Assembly: GCA_002319795.1 (NCBI GenBank)
Contig: DCFU01000017.1
Span: forward strand, 1-21,384
Source: Megamonas sp. UBA1796
GTDB taxonomy: Bacteria > Bacillota > Negativicutes > Selenomonadales > Selenomonadaceae
Direction: 5' to 3'
DNA: 21,384 nucleotides
Shown here: positions 1-6,604 of the stretch, in pieces
Position numbering within the stretch: position 1 is the first letter of the stretch
How the letters are laid out: every line of letters begins with the position of its first letter
Translations under genes and position numbers: made by a program
Notes under the pieces: model-generated
The model's input: the letters and a program-made list of their open reading frames with translations, nothing else
Told to the model about the DNA's origin: nothing
Database searches by the model: none

Positions 1-41
1 AAGCACAAAACTATTTACAGACCCAATGAATTCTGCATCTG

Positions 42-530
42 CTACGGACGGGAGACACCAATATTGGCTCCTGTAAGGTCTAAGTTTGTTTTTTTTAAGG
101 TTCTGGATACCGTATCACGACGGATTGCATCCTCCCCAAAACGAAAATTCATTTCTTTTGCTAACATGGAAACTGCCCAATGGCTATTACCTTCAGGAAC
201 AGGACCGCAAGCAATCTGAAAGAGGGGCGCTTCCATTCGTCCGTCGACTTTGCGACGAGCGTTATCCGAATTCTTGTTACGATGGTATTGCAGAGTGGAA
301 TCCAATCCTTCCAGTGCAAATCGCCTGAGAATATTTCGGACAGTAGACCGACACATCCCATGCTCTTTTACACAGTGGTCATAGCTGGAAACAGGCAGAT
401 GATTTTCGTCAAGTTCCAATAGGATATGGCAGCGATGTGCCATGGTTTGCGTGGTGGACTTATTGCGAATTAAATCCTTTAATTTTTTAACGTCAGACTC
501 AGTTAAATGAACATAATGTTTTTTATTCAT
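42..530 (-). CDS. IS630-family transposase, N-terminal frame (orfA)
   Basis: This frame encodes 162 aa. It holds the helix-turn-helix DNA-binding part of an IS630-type transposase: a leading helical region, an HTH around residues 45-75 (MCRSTVRNILRRF, then LEGL), and the second DNA-binding segment with HWAVSMLAKEM and TVSRTLKK near residues 115-150. The frame then leaves the family sequence: after TLKKTNL it reads 14 unrelated residues and stops. The -1 frame over the same bases reads LRPYRSQYWCLP and DAEF, which is the family continuation, and stays open to base 1. The switch coincides with a run of eight A's (89-96 on the complement). Start ATG at 530 follows GAGG at 8-base spacing. Either the full enzyme is made by -1 frameshifting or this copy carries an indel. 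Confidence 0.85.
   Translation of the reverse strand: MNKKHYVHLTESDVKKLKDLIRNKSTTQTMAHRCHILLELDENHLPVSSYDHCVKEHGMCRSTVRNILRRFALEGLDSTLQYHRNKNSDNARRKVDGRMEAPLFQIACGPVPEGNSHWAVSMLAKEMNFRFGEDAIRRDTVSRTLKKTNLDLTGANIGVSRP
89..98 (-). promoter_or_regulatory. possible -1 frameshift slippery site in transposase
   Basis: On the minus strand the zero-frame codons read TTA AAA AAA ACA. They contain the slippery heptamer A-AAA-AAA, and a -1 slip there joins the N-terminal frame to the frame encoding KKNKLRPYRSQYW. Some IS630-family elements are reported to use frameshifting; use of it here is inference. Confidence 0.5.
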
Positions 531-566
531 GATGGTATCCTCAAAGCAAATAAATTGTTCTATTGC

Positions 567-584
567 TTTTATGATACCATAAAA
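567..584. repeat. inverted repeat upstream of the transposase
   Basis: TTTTATG and CATAAAA form 7-bp arms around a 4-base spacer. It overlaps a possible -10 (TATCAT on the minus strand, 571-576) with a TTACTG -35 17 bases further upstream. It could be part of the IS end or an operator for the transposase; nothing decides between these. Confidence 0.35.
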
Positions 585-647
585 GTTAATTATCAGTAAG
601 ATACTACACTAGATATTAATAAAAGGCGCAAAAATTAAAAATAGACA

Positions 648-676
648 ACAAAAAAGCCTCCAAAAACCTTGGAGAC
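648..676 (-). terminator. Rho-independent terminator of tRNA-Thr
   Basis: On the minus strand CTCCAA and TTGGAG pair around a short loop and are followed by GC and a run of T's. It lies about 12 bases after the tRNA 3' end. Confidence 0.8.
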
Positions 677-687
677 CATGATTTCAC

Positions 688-763
688 TGGAGCTGATGAT
701 AGGATTCGAACCTACGACCTGCTCATTACGAATGAGCTGCTCTACCAACTGAGCTACATCAGC
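688..763 (-). tRNA. tRNA-Thr (anticodon CGT)
   Basis: The minus strand folds as a full cloverleaf. The acceptor stem is GCTGATG/CATCAGC. The anticodon stem GCTCA/TGAGC encloses the loop TTCGTAA, which puts anticodon CGT at positions 34-36 and reads ACG (Thr). The T-arm contains GGTTCGAATCC. The 3' CCA is encoded (688-690). The gene is single, with its own promoter and terminator, and sits next to the IS630 end; no duplicated tRNA 3' end that would mark an integrated island is visible. Confidence 0.95.
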
Positions 764-779
764 GCAACCGACAAAACAT

Positions 780-808
780 ATTATAAAACAATAATAGCAT
801 CTTGTCAA
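780..808 (-). promoter_or_regulatory. sigma-70 promoter of tRNA-Thr
   Basis: A perfect consensus pair on the minus strand: TTGACA (803-808), 17 bases, TATAAT (780-785). The -10 ends 17 bases before the tRNA 5' end. Confidence 0.85.
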
Positions 809-872
809 TAGCTGGATAAGATGTTTTTGCCCGTGGAAAATATAATATTTACCGCCTTTTCATTACATATGC

Positions 873-904
873 ATTGTATTTAGCAGAGTTGTGTGCTGTA
901 CAAT
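873..904. repeat. inverted repeat in the tRNA-marR spacer
   Basis: ATTGTA and TACAAT arms with inner AGCA/TGCT pairs form an imperfect stem. It lies downstream of the MarR gene but has no T run on either side, so it is not a convincing terminator. The rest of the 809-933 spacer shows nothing recognisable. Confidence 0.4.
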
Positions 905-933
905 GGATCAGATGTTTTGATTCTATCATACCT

Positions 934-1374
934 TCACAATGTTAATTTATATAAAAAGTCCATAAAAACGGGCAAATCATTTTTTAGTTTTCCAAAATAG
1001 AGAGCATCTATATTTTCAATTAAGGGTATTCCTTGATTCACTTTTTCCTGCCCGGTGTCTAATAAAACTATGATTTTGGCACGTGTGTCTGTAGGATGCT
1101 GGACTCTTTGAATATATTGTTTCTTTTCAAGTAATCGCAGTATTTGTGAAGTCGTCATTACATCAATCGAGGAATGATCGGAAACCATTTTTTGTGTTGG
1201 ATGTTCCCCCTGATTTTGAAAATATGCAATGACTGTGAGTATTACCAGTTGTGGATGTGTTAATCCAATTGTATGCAAAGTCCTTTGTATCTCACTATAC
1301 CATTTATTGTACGCTTTAATAAATAAAAACCCCGGACTTTTTGATGAGTCATCTTGATATTTTGAATTGAACAT
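934..1374 (-). CDS. MarR-family transcriptional regulator
   Basis: This is a 146-aa protein of typical MarR length and layout. An N-terminal dimerisation helix is followed by the winged helix-turn-helix at about residues 40-100 (LTHPQLVILTVIAYF, SIDVMTTSQILRLLEKKQYI, then the wing with HPTDTRAKIIVLLDTG). The HPxDxRAK wing motif is diagnostic. The C-terminal helices complete the dimer interface. The ATG directly abuts the TAA of the upstream SRPBCC gene with no base between, so the two are almost certainly one transcript with coupled translation. MarR proteins usually repress their own operon and respond to small phenolic or oxidant ligands; the ligand cannot be predicted. A palindrome within the operon promoter (1834-1854) is the likely binding site. 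GC content looks lower than in the core genes further right. Confidence 0.9.
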   Translation of the reverse strand: MFNSKYQDDSSKSPGFLFIKAYNKWYSEIQRTLHTIGLTHPQLVILTVIAYFQNQGEHPTQKMVSDHSSIDVMTTSQILRLLEKKQYIQRVQHPTDTRAKIIVLLDTGQEKVNQGIPLIENIDALYFGKLKNDLPVFMDFLYKLTL

Positions 1375-1800
1375 TTACTTCTCCACAATTTTTTTTATAT
1401 CTAATACAGACTGGGGTGTGTCAGAAAATATATGGGAGAAAAGCAAAACATCTTCATCTGTAATTTCTCCGGTTGATTTCTCTAACTGGGCACTCACTTT
1501 TAGCAACGTTCCATCCCTATCTGATAAAAACTCATGTCCAAAACATATAGACATTCCAGTGCCCGGAAGTTCTGTACGATCCCAATATTCGGCATATGGA
1601 ATCACCGAAGTGAGTTTATATACCATTTCTGGTTGGCCTGACAACTTCATAACGCCAAATGTTCCTGCTAAAAATTCTCCATCCAATTTTATATATTCCA
1701 GATCTTTTTCCCACTGCCGGCGCTTATGAACATCAACATACATATTCCAAATATCTTGTGCGGATGCTTGGATTTTGATTTTAAATGTAAATTCCAACAT
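1375..1800 (-). CDS. SRPBCC (START/polyketide-cyclase-like) superfamily protein
   Basis: A 141-aa protein with the SRPBCC pattern: an N-terminal beta strand (LEFTFKIKIQAS), the helix with AQDIWNMYVDVHKRRQWEKDLEYI, then alternating strands and a long C-terminal helix. These domains form a helix-grip fold around a hydrophobic pocket that binds a small lipophilic ligand; no catalytic residues can be assigned. The start is ATG at 1800, since GGAGGTG lies 6 bases before it. A longer in-frame ATG at 1815 would place this ribosome site inside the coding region. The stop codon touches the start of the MarR gene. The pairing suggests a ligand-responsive detoxification or sensing cassette, which is inference. 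Confidence 0.78.
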   Translation of the reverse strand: MLEFTFKIKIQASAQDIWNMYVDVHKRRQWEKDLEYIKLDGEFLAGTFGVMKLSGQPEMVYKLTSVIPYAEYWDRTELPGTGMSICFGHEFLSDRDGTLLKVSAQLEKSTGEITDEDVLLFSHIFSDTPQSVLDIKKIVEK

Positions 1801-1830
1801 TTTTGACACCTCCATATAATATATATGCTT

Positions 1831-1859
1831 ATTATATATTAACTTATAATATATGGAAA
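1831..1859 (-). promoter_or_regulatory. promoter of the SRPBCC-marR operon
   Basis: On the minus strand the -10 is TATAAT (1831-1836), then 17 bases, then a weak -35 TTTCCA (1854-1859). The region is strongly AT-rich. Confidence 0.6.
1834..1854. promoter_or_regulatory. palindromic operator, probably bound by the MarR protein
   Basis: ATATATTA and TAATATAT are perfect 8-bp arms with a 5-base spacer. The palindrome fills the gap between the -35 and -10 of the operon, which is where a MarR dimer would block RNA polymerase. Assignment to this MarR protein is inference from position. Confidence 0.55.
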
Positions 1860-2003
1860 GAAAAATGATGCTGGATATATTGTTCCTGCAAACAAGTGGT
1901 AAGCATGCCTGTGCAAGATTTTTGCCAAAAGGTGTTCGTCCGTTTAGCTGCTTGCTAGCTTGAGGTTTGCCAACTCCCAGCGGACATTATATTTCCATTT
2001 AAA

Positions 2004-2032
2004 TAGACAGGGGGAGTATCTTTTGCTACACT
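2004..2032 (+). promoter_or_regulatory. promoter of the flavoprotein-MATE operon
   Basis: TAGACA (2004-2009), 17 bases, TACACT (2027-2032). The expected transcription start is near 2039, giving a leader of about 59 bases. The 1860-2000 part of this spacer shows nothing recognisable. Confidence 0.6.
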
Positions 2033-2045
2033 GTAACTATGCAAA

Positions 2046-2062
2046 CTGTCTGTTGCAGACAG
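2046..2062. promoter_or_regulatory. inverted repeat at the start of the flavoprotein operon
   Basis: CTGTCTG and CAGACAG are perfect 7-bp arms around TTG. The repeat lies just downstream of the predicted transcription start, so it could be a repressor operator or an RNA hairpin. No regulator gene for it is evident in the window apart from the MarR protein, whose own palindrome is different. Confidence 0.5.
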
Positions 2063-2097
2063 TATAGGGATCATATAGACAGAGAGGTGGGAACAGG

Positions 2098-2799
2098 ATG
2101 AAATATTTGCTAATGAATGCCAGTCCACAGTTAGAAGGGAGCAATTCATTGGTTCTGGCCAAGGCTTTTTTGGAAGGCAGTGGTTGGAAGGATATAGAGT
2201 ATATCGACTTATACAAGCTTAAGATAGGTTTTTGCCGCGGCTGTTTTTCCTGTTGGACAAACAGTCCTGGACAGTGCGTTCTTCAGGATGATTGGAATCC
2301 AATTTTAAAGTTTTTGTCTGAGCATGACTGTACATGTATTTTTTCATTTCCTTTATATACTTTTGCATTCCCAGCTATTTTAAAAGCAGCCTTGGATCGC
2401 CGCTTGCCAATGTGCGACTCCGATATCGTGGTAGACGAAAAAGGTTATCCGCATCATCCGTCGCGGTATCCGGATCGAATTACCCGCTATGTATTTATTT
2501 CAAGCTGTGGTTTTCCGGTAGTTCATGGCAATTATGAGGGACTGCGGGAAGTCGTGCGACTGGAATTCAGAGGACTGGCAACGGAATTGTATTGCCCTAT
2601 GGGGGGAATATTGAAGCAGGATGCCTTGCCAGTGCAGAAACGATTAGAGCTGTTTCGCTGGGCTGGTGGGGAGTATGCACGTACAGGGGCTGTTTCCAAG
2701 GATATACAGGAGGCTGTGTCGCAGCCTGTGATTCCGATAGAATTATATACTGAACAGGCAAAACAATCTTTTGCCAAGCGGAGGAAATCGCATGTATGA
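2098..2799 (+). CDS. flavodoxin-like NAD(P)H-dependent oxidoreductase with a compact Cys motif
   Basis: A 233-aa protein starting with MKYLLMNASPQLEGSNS, the beta strand and phosphate-binding loop of the NADPH-dependent FMN reductase/flavodoxin-like fold. Residues 46-60 hold C-x2-C-x2-C-x7-C (C46, C49, C52, C60), followed by DDW. A compact cysteine motif at this place is typical of iron-sulfur flavoproteins (Isf) and relatives, which bind a 4Fe-4S cluster beside FMN. SFPLYTFAFPAILKAALDR matches the family's second FMN segment. The start is supported by GAGGTGG 8 bases upstream. The gene overlaps the MATE gene by 8 bases, so it is the first gene of a two-gene operon. The physiological substrate is unknown; electron transfer in detoxification or redox balance is the likely role. 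Confidence 0.82.
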   Translation: MKYLLMNASPQLEGSNSLVLAKAFLEGSGWKDIEYIDLYKLKIGFCRGCFSCWTNSPGQCVLQDDWNPILKFLSEHDCTCIFSFPLYTFAFPAILKAALDRRLPMCDSDIVVDEKGYPHHPSRYPDRITRYVFISSCGFPVVHGNYEGLREVVRLEFRGLATELYCPMGGILKQDALPVQKRLELFRWAGGEYARTGAVSKDIQEAVSQPVIPIELYTEQAKQSFAKRRKSHV

Positions 2800-4486
2800 A
2801 TACAAAGGAAGGTTAATGAATGCAAGGGTTAATGTTTTTTACTTTCCAGGCTTATTAGCTACCTTGTCTATTACTGCCAGCATGTTCCTTGATATCGCCG
2901 TGGTTGGTCAGATGCTGGGGCCTGTAGCGATGGGAGCGGTTAATCTGGCGTTACCGCTGACCATGGTATTTAACATGGTCTATATGCTTTTCGGCACGGG
3001 CGGTGAGGTATTGGTTTCCGCAGCCAAGGGGGCCGGTAATAAGCTGGAGGCTAATAAACTGTTTACACTTACGATATTTACTATCATAGCGGTAGGTATT
3101 ATTTTTATGATTATCGGCCTTATTACGGGGAATTCGTTTGCTGCAGTCTTAAGCCGCGGTGATCGTGATATGGAGCCATTGATGGCAAGGTATATCCATA
3201 TGATGTTTATTTCGGCTCCACTAATGATAGGCGTTACCAGTATGACCTATTTTGTCAAGGTAGATGCTTTGCCAAAGCTTGCCGCAGGTATCATGGTTTT
3301 TACGAATGTTGTGAATATAATTAGTAAAATTGTTTATATGGGCCCTTTGCAGTTTGGAATCGAAGGAGCGGCCTATGGAACCATCACTGGGTATGTGGCA
3401 GGATTTTTACTTTTGGTACCGTATTTATTTTTTCGTAAAAACCGTACACTGGCATTCGTACACTTATCTGTAAAGGATTTTCTGCGTTTGGGCAATATTA
3501 TTATAACGGGACTTCCTTCTTCGCTCGGCCAGGGTCTGGGGGCGGTCACTTCTTTCTGCATTAACGTGGTCATCATGGATGTTGCGGGTAAGAATGGTAT
3601 TATTATCAATACGGTATGTGCTTCCATGGCAATTTTCGCGTCTGCTTTCCGTTATGCAGCGACCAGTACGATGGTACCTATTGTCGGAGCTCTTTTTGGT
3701 GAAAGGGACTGGTGGTCCATGCATCAGGCGGCCATGCGTATTACTAAGATTGTTATAGGCTGTGTGACAGTCAGCATTATTTTCTTCGAGATTTTTCCTG
3801 ATAAGTTATTGTTATTCTTTGGCGTACATGACATGGAGGTTATGCGTATGGGCGTGACGGCAGTGCGTATTTATGCCATCAGTCTCTTGCTGGCGGTTTT
3901 CATTCATATTCTGATGACATATATGCAGACTACAGCCCGTAAATTGTTTTCTATTGCTATCAGCGTAGGCGGTGAGTTTTTTTCTGTTGTTTTTGTTTAT
4001 CTTTTTGGATACGGGCTCGGCGAGATCGGATTATGGAGTTACAGCAGTGCCGCTTATCTGGTTTTGCTTGGGTTGATTGTTTTGGCAACTAAATGTATTG
4101 GAAAAAAATCCAAAGGGAAATATCATGGGGTATTTATCCATGAGATACAGCCTGCTTATGTACTGGGGAATTCTATTTATGCTACACCGGAGGAGGCCGC
4201 AGGATATGGCGATATGCTTGGGAAATTCATGGCGGATAACGGGGTTTCCTCGCAGTCAATCACTGCGGTGAAAGACTTGGTTTATAAAATAGCTGTGGAG
4301 ATCATAGAAAAGGAAAAGGATGCTAAAAAAACCATTGATATCATGGCCCTGATATCGGATGGGTGTGTAAAGATCCGTTTGCGCGACGATGGCAGGCCAC
4401 CAGAAGAAACACAAGAATCCGATACGGCTATAAGTCGCTTAAGTGTTATGGGGTATAATAATACGTATATTCAGGTTCCTGTTTAA
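2792..4486 (+). CDS. MATE-family efflux transporter fused to a GHKL-ATPase-like C-terminal domain
   Basis: A 564-aa membrane protein. Residues about 10-440 contain roughly twelve hydrophobic segments in the MATE pattern, starting with GLLATLSITASMFLDIAVVGQMLGPVAMGA. MATE transporters export drugs or metabolites against H+ or Na+ gradients in the cytoplasmic membrane. The family usually ends near 450 aa; here about 120 soluble residues follow (444-564). They resemble the HATPase_c_2/anti-sigma type of GHKL domain: a helix DLVYKIAVEII near 495-505, strands, a G1-like box DDGRPPE at 532-538, and a final GYNNTYIQV strand. By my alignment the N-box Asn is replaced by Lys (K499), so ATP binding may be lost. 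The start at 2792 has GGAGG 7 bases upstream; a TTG at 2771 is less likely. The gene overlaps the flavoprotein gene by 8 bases. Confidence 0.85.
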   Translation: MYEYKGRLMNARVNVFYFPGLLATLSITASMFLDIAVVGQMLGPVAMGAVNLALPLTMVFNMVYMLFGTGGEVLVSAAKGAGNKLEANKLFTLTIFTIIAVGIIFMIIGLITGNSFAAVLSRGDRDMEPLMARYIHMMFISAPLMIGVTSMTYFVKVDALPKLAAGIMVFTNVVNIISKIVYMGPLQFGIEGAAYGTITGYVAGFLLLVPYLFFRKNRTLAFVHLSVKDFLRLGNIIITGLPSSLGQGLGAVTSFCINVVIMDVAGKNGIIINTVCASMAIFASAFRYAATSTMVPIVGALFGERDWWSMHQAAMRITKIVIGCVTVSIIFFEIFPDKLLLFFGVHDMEVMRMGVTAVRIYAISLLLAVFIHILMTYMQTTARKLFSIAISVGGEFFSVVFVYLFGYGLGEIGLWSYSSAAYLVLLGLIVLATKCIGKKSKGKYHGVFIHEIQPAYVLGNSIYATPEEAAGYGDMLGKFMADNGVSSQSITAVKDLVYKIAVEIIEKEKDAKKTIDIMALISDGCVKIRLRDDGRPPEETQESDTAISRLSVMGYNNTYIQVPV

Positions 4487-4537
4487 GGTGATACGGCTGT
4501 ATGCCGATGAATGATTGAGCTGGGGATACAAAACAAA

Positions 4538-4577
4538 GAAAGCCGTTGGCTTCATTAAAGAAGGCAACGGCTTTTTT
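4538..4577. terminator. bidirectional terminator between the MATE and nitroreductase genes
   Basis: AAAGCCGTTG and CAACGGCTTTTTT form a stem with an internal GCTTC/GAAG extension. Six T's follow on the plus strand, and a T-rich tail follows on the minus strand. It serves the two convergent genes. Confidence 0.85.
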
Positions 4578-4604
4578 GTTGCGTGCGTATAGGTTTGGCC
4601 GGTA

Positions 4605-5273
4605 TTATTTCCAAAGAATCAGATCATCGAGTGCCTGGCGGGACTTCTCATGGTGAGGTGCTTCTGCACGATAGCCGAAGCCTGCCATAAGAGATACGCC
4701 GAAGTGTTCGGAGTCAAAAACATTTTCTTCGGCGAATAAACGATTGACTGCCTCCTGATTGAACCCTTCGATGGGACAGGAATCTATCCCAAGCAGAGCT
4801 GCTGCTGTCAGCATATTTGCCAGTACGATATATGTTTGTTTGCTGGCCCAATCAAATAGTGCGCGGTCATTTTCTAATAATTTGAAGTCATTTTGCTGGA
4901 AATTCTTGAACATTTCGCGTCGGGCAGACATGCTATCTTCTGGTAATTTTTGGATATCATTCATTATATGTGTTATATATGCTGAATCGTAAGATGTATC
5001 CACTTTTTTTCGCGCTAACAGGACGATAAAATGGCTGGCGCCATTCAGGCTGTTCCGTGCTCCCCAGGCAAAGGGAAAAAGCTTCTTCTGGATGGTTTTA
5101 TCCTGTAACACAACAAGCTTCCAGGGTTCAAAACCGAAGGATGAAGGGGACAGCCGCGCGACCTGAAGGATGGTATCAAAGTCATTTTGGGGAATGATTT
5201 TCGCAGGATCAAATTTTTTACAGGCATGGCGGAATGTGAAAGCGTCCATAATAGTTTTGTTCATACGGTTCAT
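4605..5273 (-). CDS. nitroreductase-family NAD(P)H-dependent FMN oxidoreductase
   Basis: A 222-aa protein of the NfsB/NfnB-like nitroreductase fold, which is an FMN-containing homodimer. The N-terminal segment TFRHACKKFDP carries the basic residues that bind FMN phosphate. ARLSPSSFGFEPWKLVVLQD is the family's second FMN-contacting motif. MLTAAALLGIDSCPIEGF and MAGFGYRAEAP near the C-terminus complete the active site and fold. These enzymes reduce nitroaromatics, quinones or flavins in the cytoplasm; the natural substrate cannot be told. ATG at 5273 is chosen because AGGTGG lies 7 bases upstream; a second ATG nine bases in (MNKTIMDAF) is possible. It is a single gene with its own promoter, convergent to the MATE gene. 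Confidence 0.9.
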   Translation of the reverse strand: MNRMNKTIMDAFTFRHACKKFDPAKIIPQNDFDTILQVARLSPSSFGFEPWKLVVLQDKTIQKKLFPFAWGARNSLNGASHFIVLLARKKVDTSYDSAYITHIMNDIQKLPEDSMSARREMFKNFQQNDFKLLENDRALFDWASKQTYIVLANMLTAAALLGIDSCPIEGFNQEAVNRLFAEENVFDSEHFGVSLMAGFGYRAEAPHHEKSRQALDDLILWK

Positions 5274-5303
5274 GATATGACCACCTTTCTTTGCTTTAAG
5301 ACT

Positions 5304-5332
5304 ATCTTATCATAGAAATTCTCTTTTTTGAA
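5304..5332 (-). promoter_or_regulatory. promoter of the nitroreductase gene
   Basis: On the minus strand TTCAAA (5327-5332), 17 bases, TAAGAT (5304-5309). The elements are moderately good and the spacing is right. Confidence 0.5.
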
Positions 5333-5377
5333 GTATGCTGGAAAAAGCGTATGGAATCAGAAAGAATAAAATAGAAA

Positions 5378-5410
5378 ATCCCCGCTCTTTTCTGTAGAGA
5401 GCGGGGGATC
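5378..5410 (-). terminator. terminator of the metB-patB operon
   Basis: CCCCGCTCT and AGAGCGGGG pair around a 9-base loop. On the minus strand the stem is followed by the T-rich stretch ATTTTCTATTTTATT. It lies 15 bases after the stop of the C-S lyase gene. Confidence 0.85.
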
Positions 5411-5424
5411 AATGTGCAGGATAT

Positions 5425-6600
5425 TTATATATCTTTAAAGGCTTGCCCGAGTTGGACAAGACCTTTCTCTAATACAGGCCAGGGACAAGCGATGTTGATA
5501 CGCTGGAAACCTTGGCCCTCAGGTCCGAAGATGTGGCCGCTGTCCAGCCATATCTTTGCCTGTTTGGTAATGATATTGTCAAGCGCTTCGTCGGACAAGC
5601 CATAGACACTGAAATCAAGCCATAAAAGATAAGTGCCTTCCGGCTCGATCAGGTGTATTTTTGGCAATGTCTGTGCAAGGAAAGCCTTTGTCTTTTGTAA
5701 ATTTTGTTCGAGGTAGTTCCGCAGTTCCTTGAGCCATTCTGCACCATGCGTATAAGCAGCTTTGGAGGCAAAAAGCCCAAGTGCATTAGGCTGGCTGTAG
5801 CCAGCAGCATTGACTTCATGACGAAAACGATGGCGCAGTGTACGATTGGCGATAAAAATATTGGATACCTGCAGTCCGGCAAGATTGAAGGTCTTGCTGG
5901 GCGAAGTACATGTGATGGTAATATCATTGATTTCCGGAGAGAGTGAAGCAAATACCGTATGCCTAAAACCTTCGCGTATGAACTCATGATGGATTTCATC
6001 GGCGACAACGTAGACACCGTGCCGGAGGCAAATCTCACCGATACGGGTAAGTTCCTTAGGATGCCATACACGGCCTGTCGGGTTCTGTGGGCTGCAGAGA
6101 AGGAAAAGTTTGACGTTGTGCTCCACGATCTTTTGTTCGAAATCTGTGAAATCAATGCAATAATGACCATTCTGCAGGACAAGTGAGCTGTTTATGAGCT
6201 TACGGTTGTTATCATGGATGGCCTCGGAAAAAGGATAATAAACCGGTTGCTGTATGAGGACCGCATCTCCCGGCTTGGTAAACGCGCGAATAGATGCGCA
6301 AATTGCGAATACCACGCCCGGTGTGATGATGAGTGAATTTGCAGCTGGAGACCAGTTATGATATTTATGGAACCATTTTATCAGGATTTCGCGGTAATCC
6401 TTTTTAGCATCGGTATAACCGAAAATACCATGCCGACTGCATCGGATAAGTTCTTCAACAACAGCTGGCGGTGCCTGAAAATCCATATCGGCTACCCAGA
6501 ATGGGAGAATATCCGCGGCATGGCCATGCTCTGCGGCAAAATCATATTTCAGGCTGCTTGTGCCGCGACGCTCAATAATAGTGTCAAAGGAATAAGGCAT
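5425..6600 (-). CDS. patB: MalY/PatB-type C-S lyase (cystathionine beta-lyase)
   Basis: A 391-aa fold-type-I PLP enzyme of the MalY/PatB aminotransferase-like subgroup. The start MPYSFDTIIERRGTSSLKYD and the LPFWVADMDF segment (32-41) are the signature of this subgroup. SPQNPTGRVW carries N173, which contacts the PLP ring. VADEIHHEF holds D201. SPSKTFNLAGLQ holds the Schiff-base lysine K236. These enzymes cleave the beta C-S bond of cystathionine, giving homocysteine, pyruvate and ammonia, and often act on cysteine as well. The gene lies 4 bases after the cystathionine gamma-synthase-type gene, and its ribosome site AAGGAGG sits in the end of that gene, so the two are translationally linked. 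Together they convert an activated homoserine plus cysteine to homocysteine for methionine synthesis. Confidence 0.9.
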   Translation of the reverse strand: MPYSFDTIIERRGTSSLKYDFAAEHGHAADILPFWVADMDFQAPPAVVEELIRCSRHGIFGYTDAKKDYREILIKWFHKYHNWSPAANSLIITPGVVFAICASIRAFTKPGDAVLIQQPVYYPFSEAIHDNNRKLINSSLVLQNGHYCIDFTDFEQKIVEHNVKLFLLCSPQNPTGRVWHPKELTRIGEICLRHGVYVVADEIHHEFIREGFRHTVFASLSPEINDITITCTSPSKTFNLAGLQVSNIFIANRTLRHRFRHEVNAAGYSQPNALGLFASKAAYTHGAEWLKELRNYLEQNLQKTKAFLAQTLPKIHLIEPEGTYLLWLDFSVYGLSDEALDNIITKQAKIWLDSGHIFGPEGQGFQRINIACPWPVLEKGLVQLGQAFKDI

Positions 6601-6604
6601 AGAG

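Larger units (their letters stand above)
1..610 (-). mobile_element. IS630-family insertion sequence, partial (cut by window edge)
   Basis: The transposase reading frame runs leftwards from about 530 and is still open, in the -1 frame, at base 1, so the catalytic DDE half and the far terminal repeat lie outside the window. The near end must lie between the transposase start and the tRNA-Thr terminator at about 650. I cannot fix the terminal inverted repeat because the other end is not visible. An imperfect palindrome at 567-584 and several TA dinucleotides (IS630 elements target TA) lie in this stretch. The right boundary given is approximate. Confidence 0.75.

Noticed and set aside
688..763. 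tRNA-Thr as an integration (att) site of an island
   Set aside because: No integrase gene and no repeated copy of the tRNA 3' end are present in the window.
873..904. Terminator for the MarR gene
   Set aside because: There is an imperfect stem but no T run on either strand.
1865..1963. A 32-codon plus-strand frame starting ATGATG
   Set aside because: Only an A/G-rich stretch precedes it, with no promoter and no recognisable sequence; it is likely chance.
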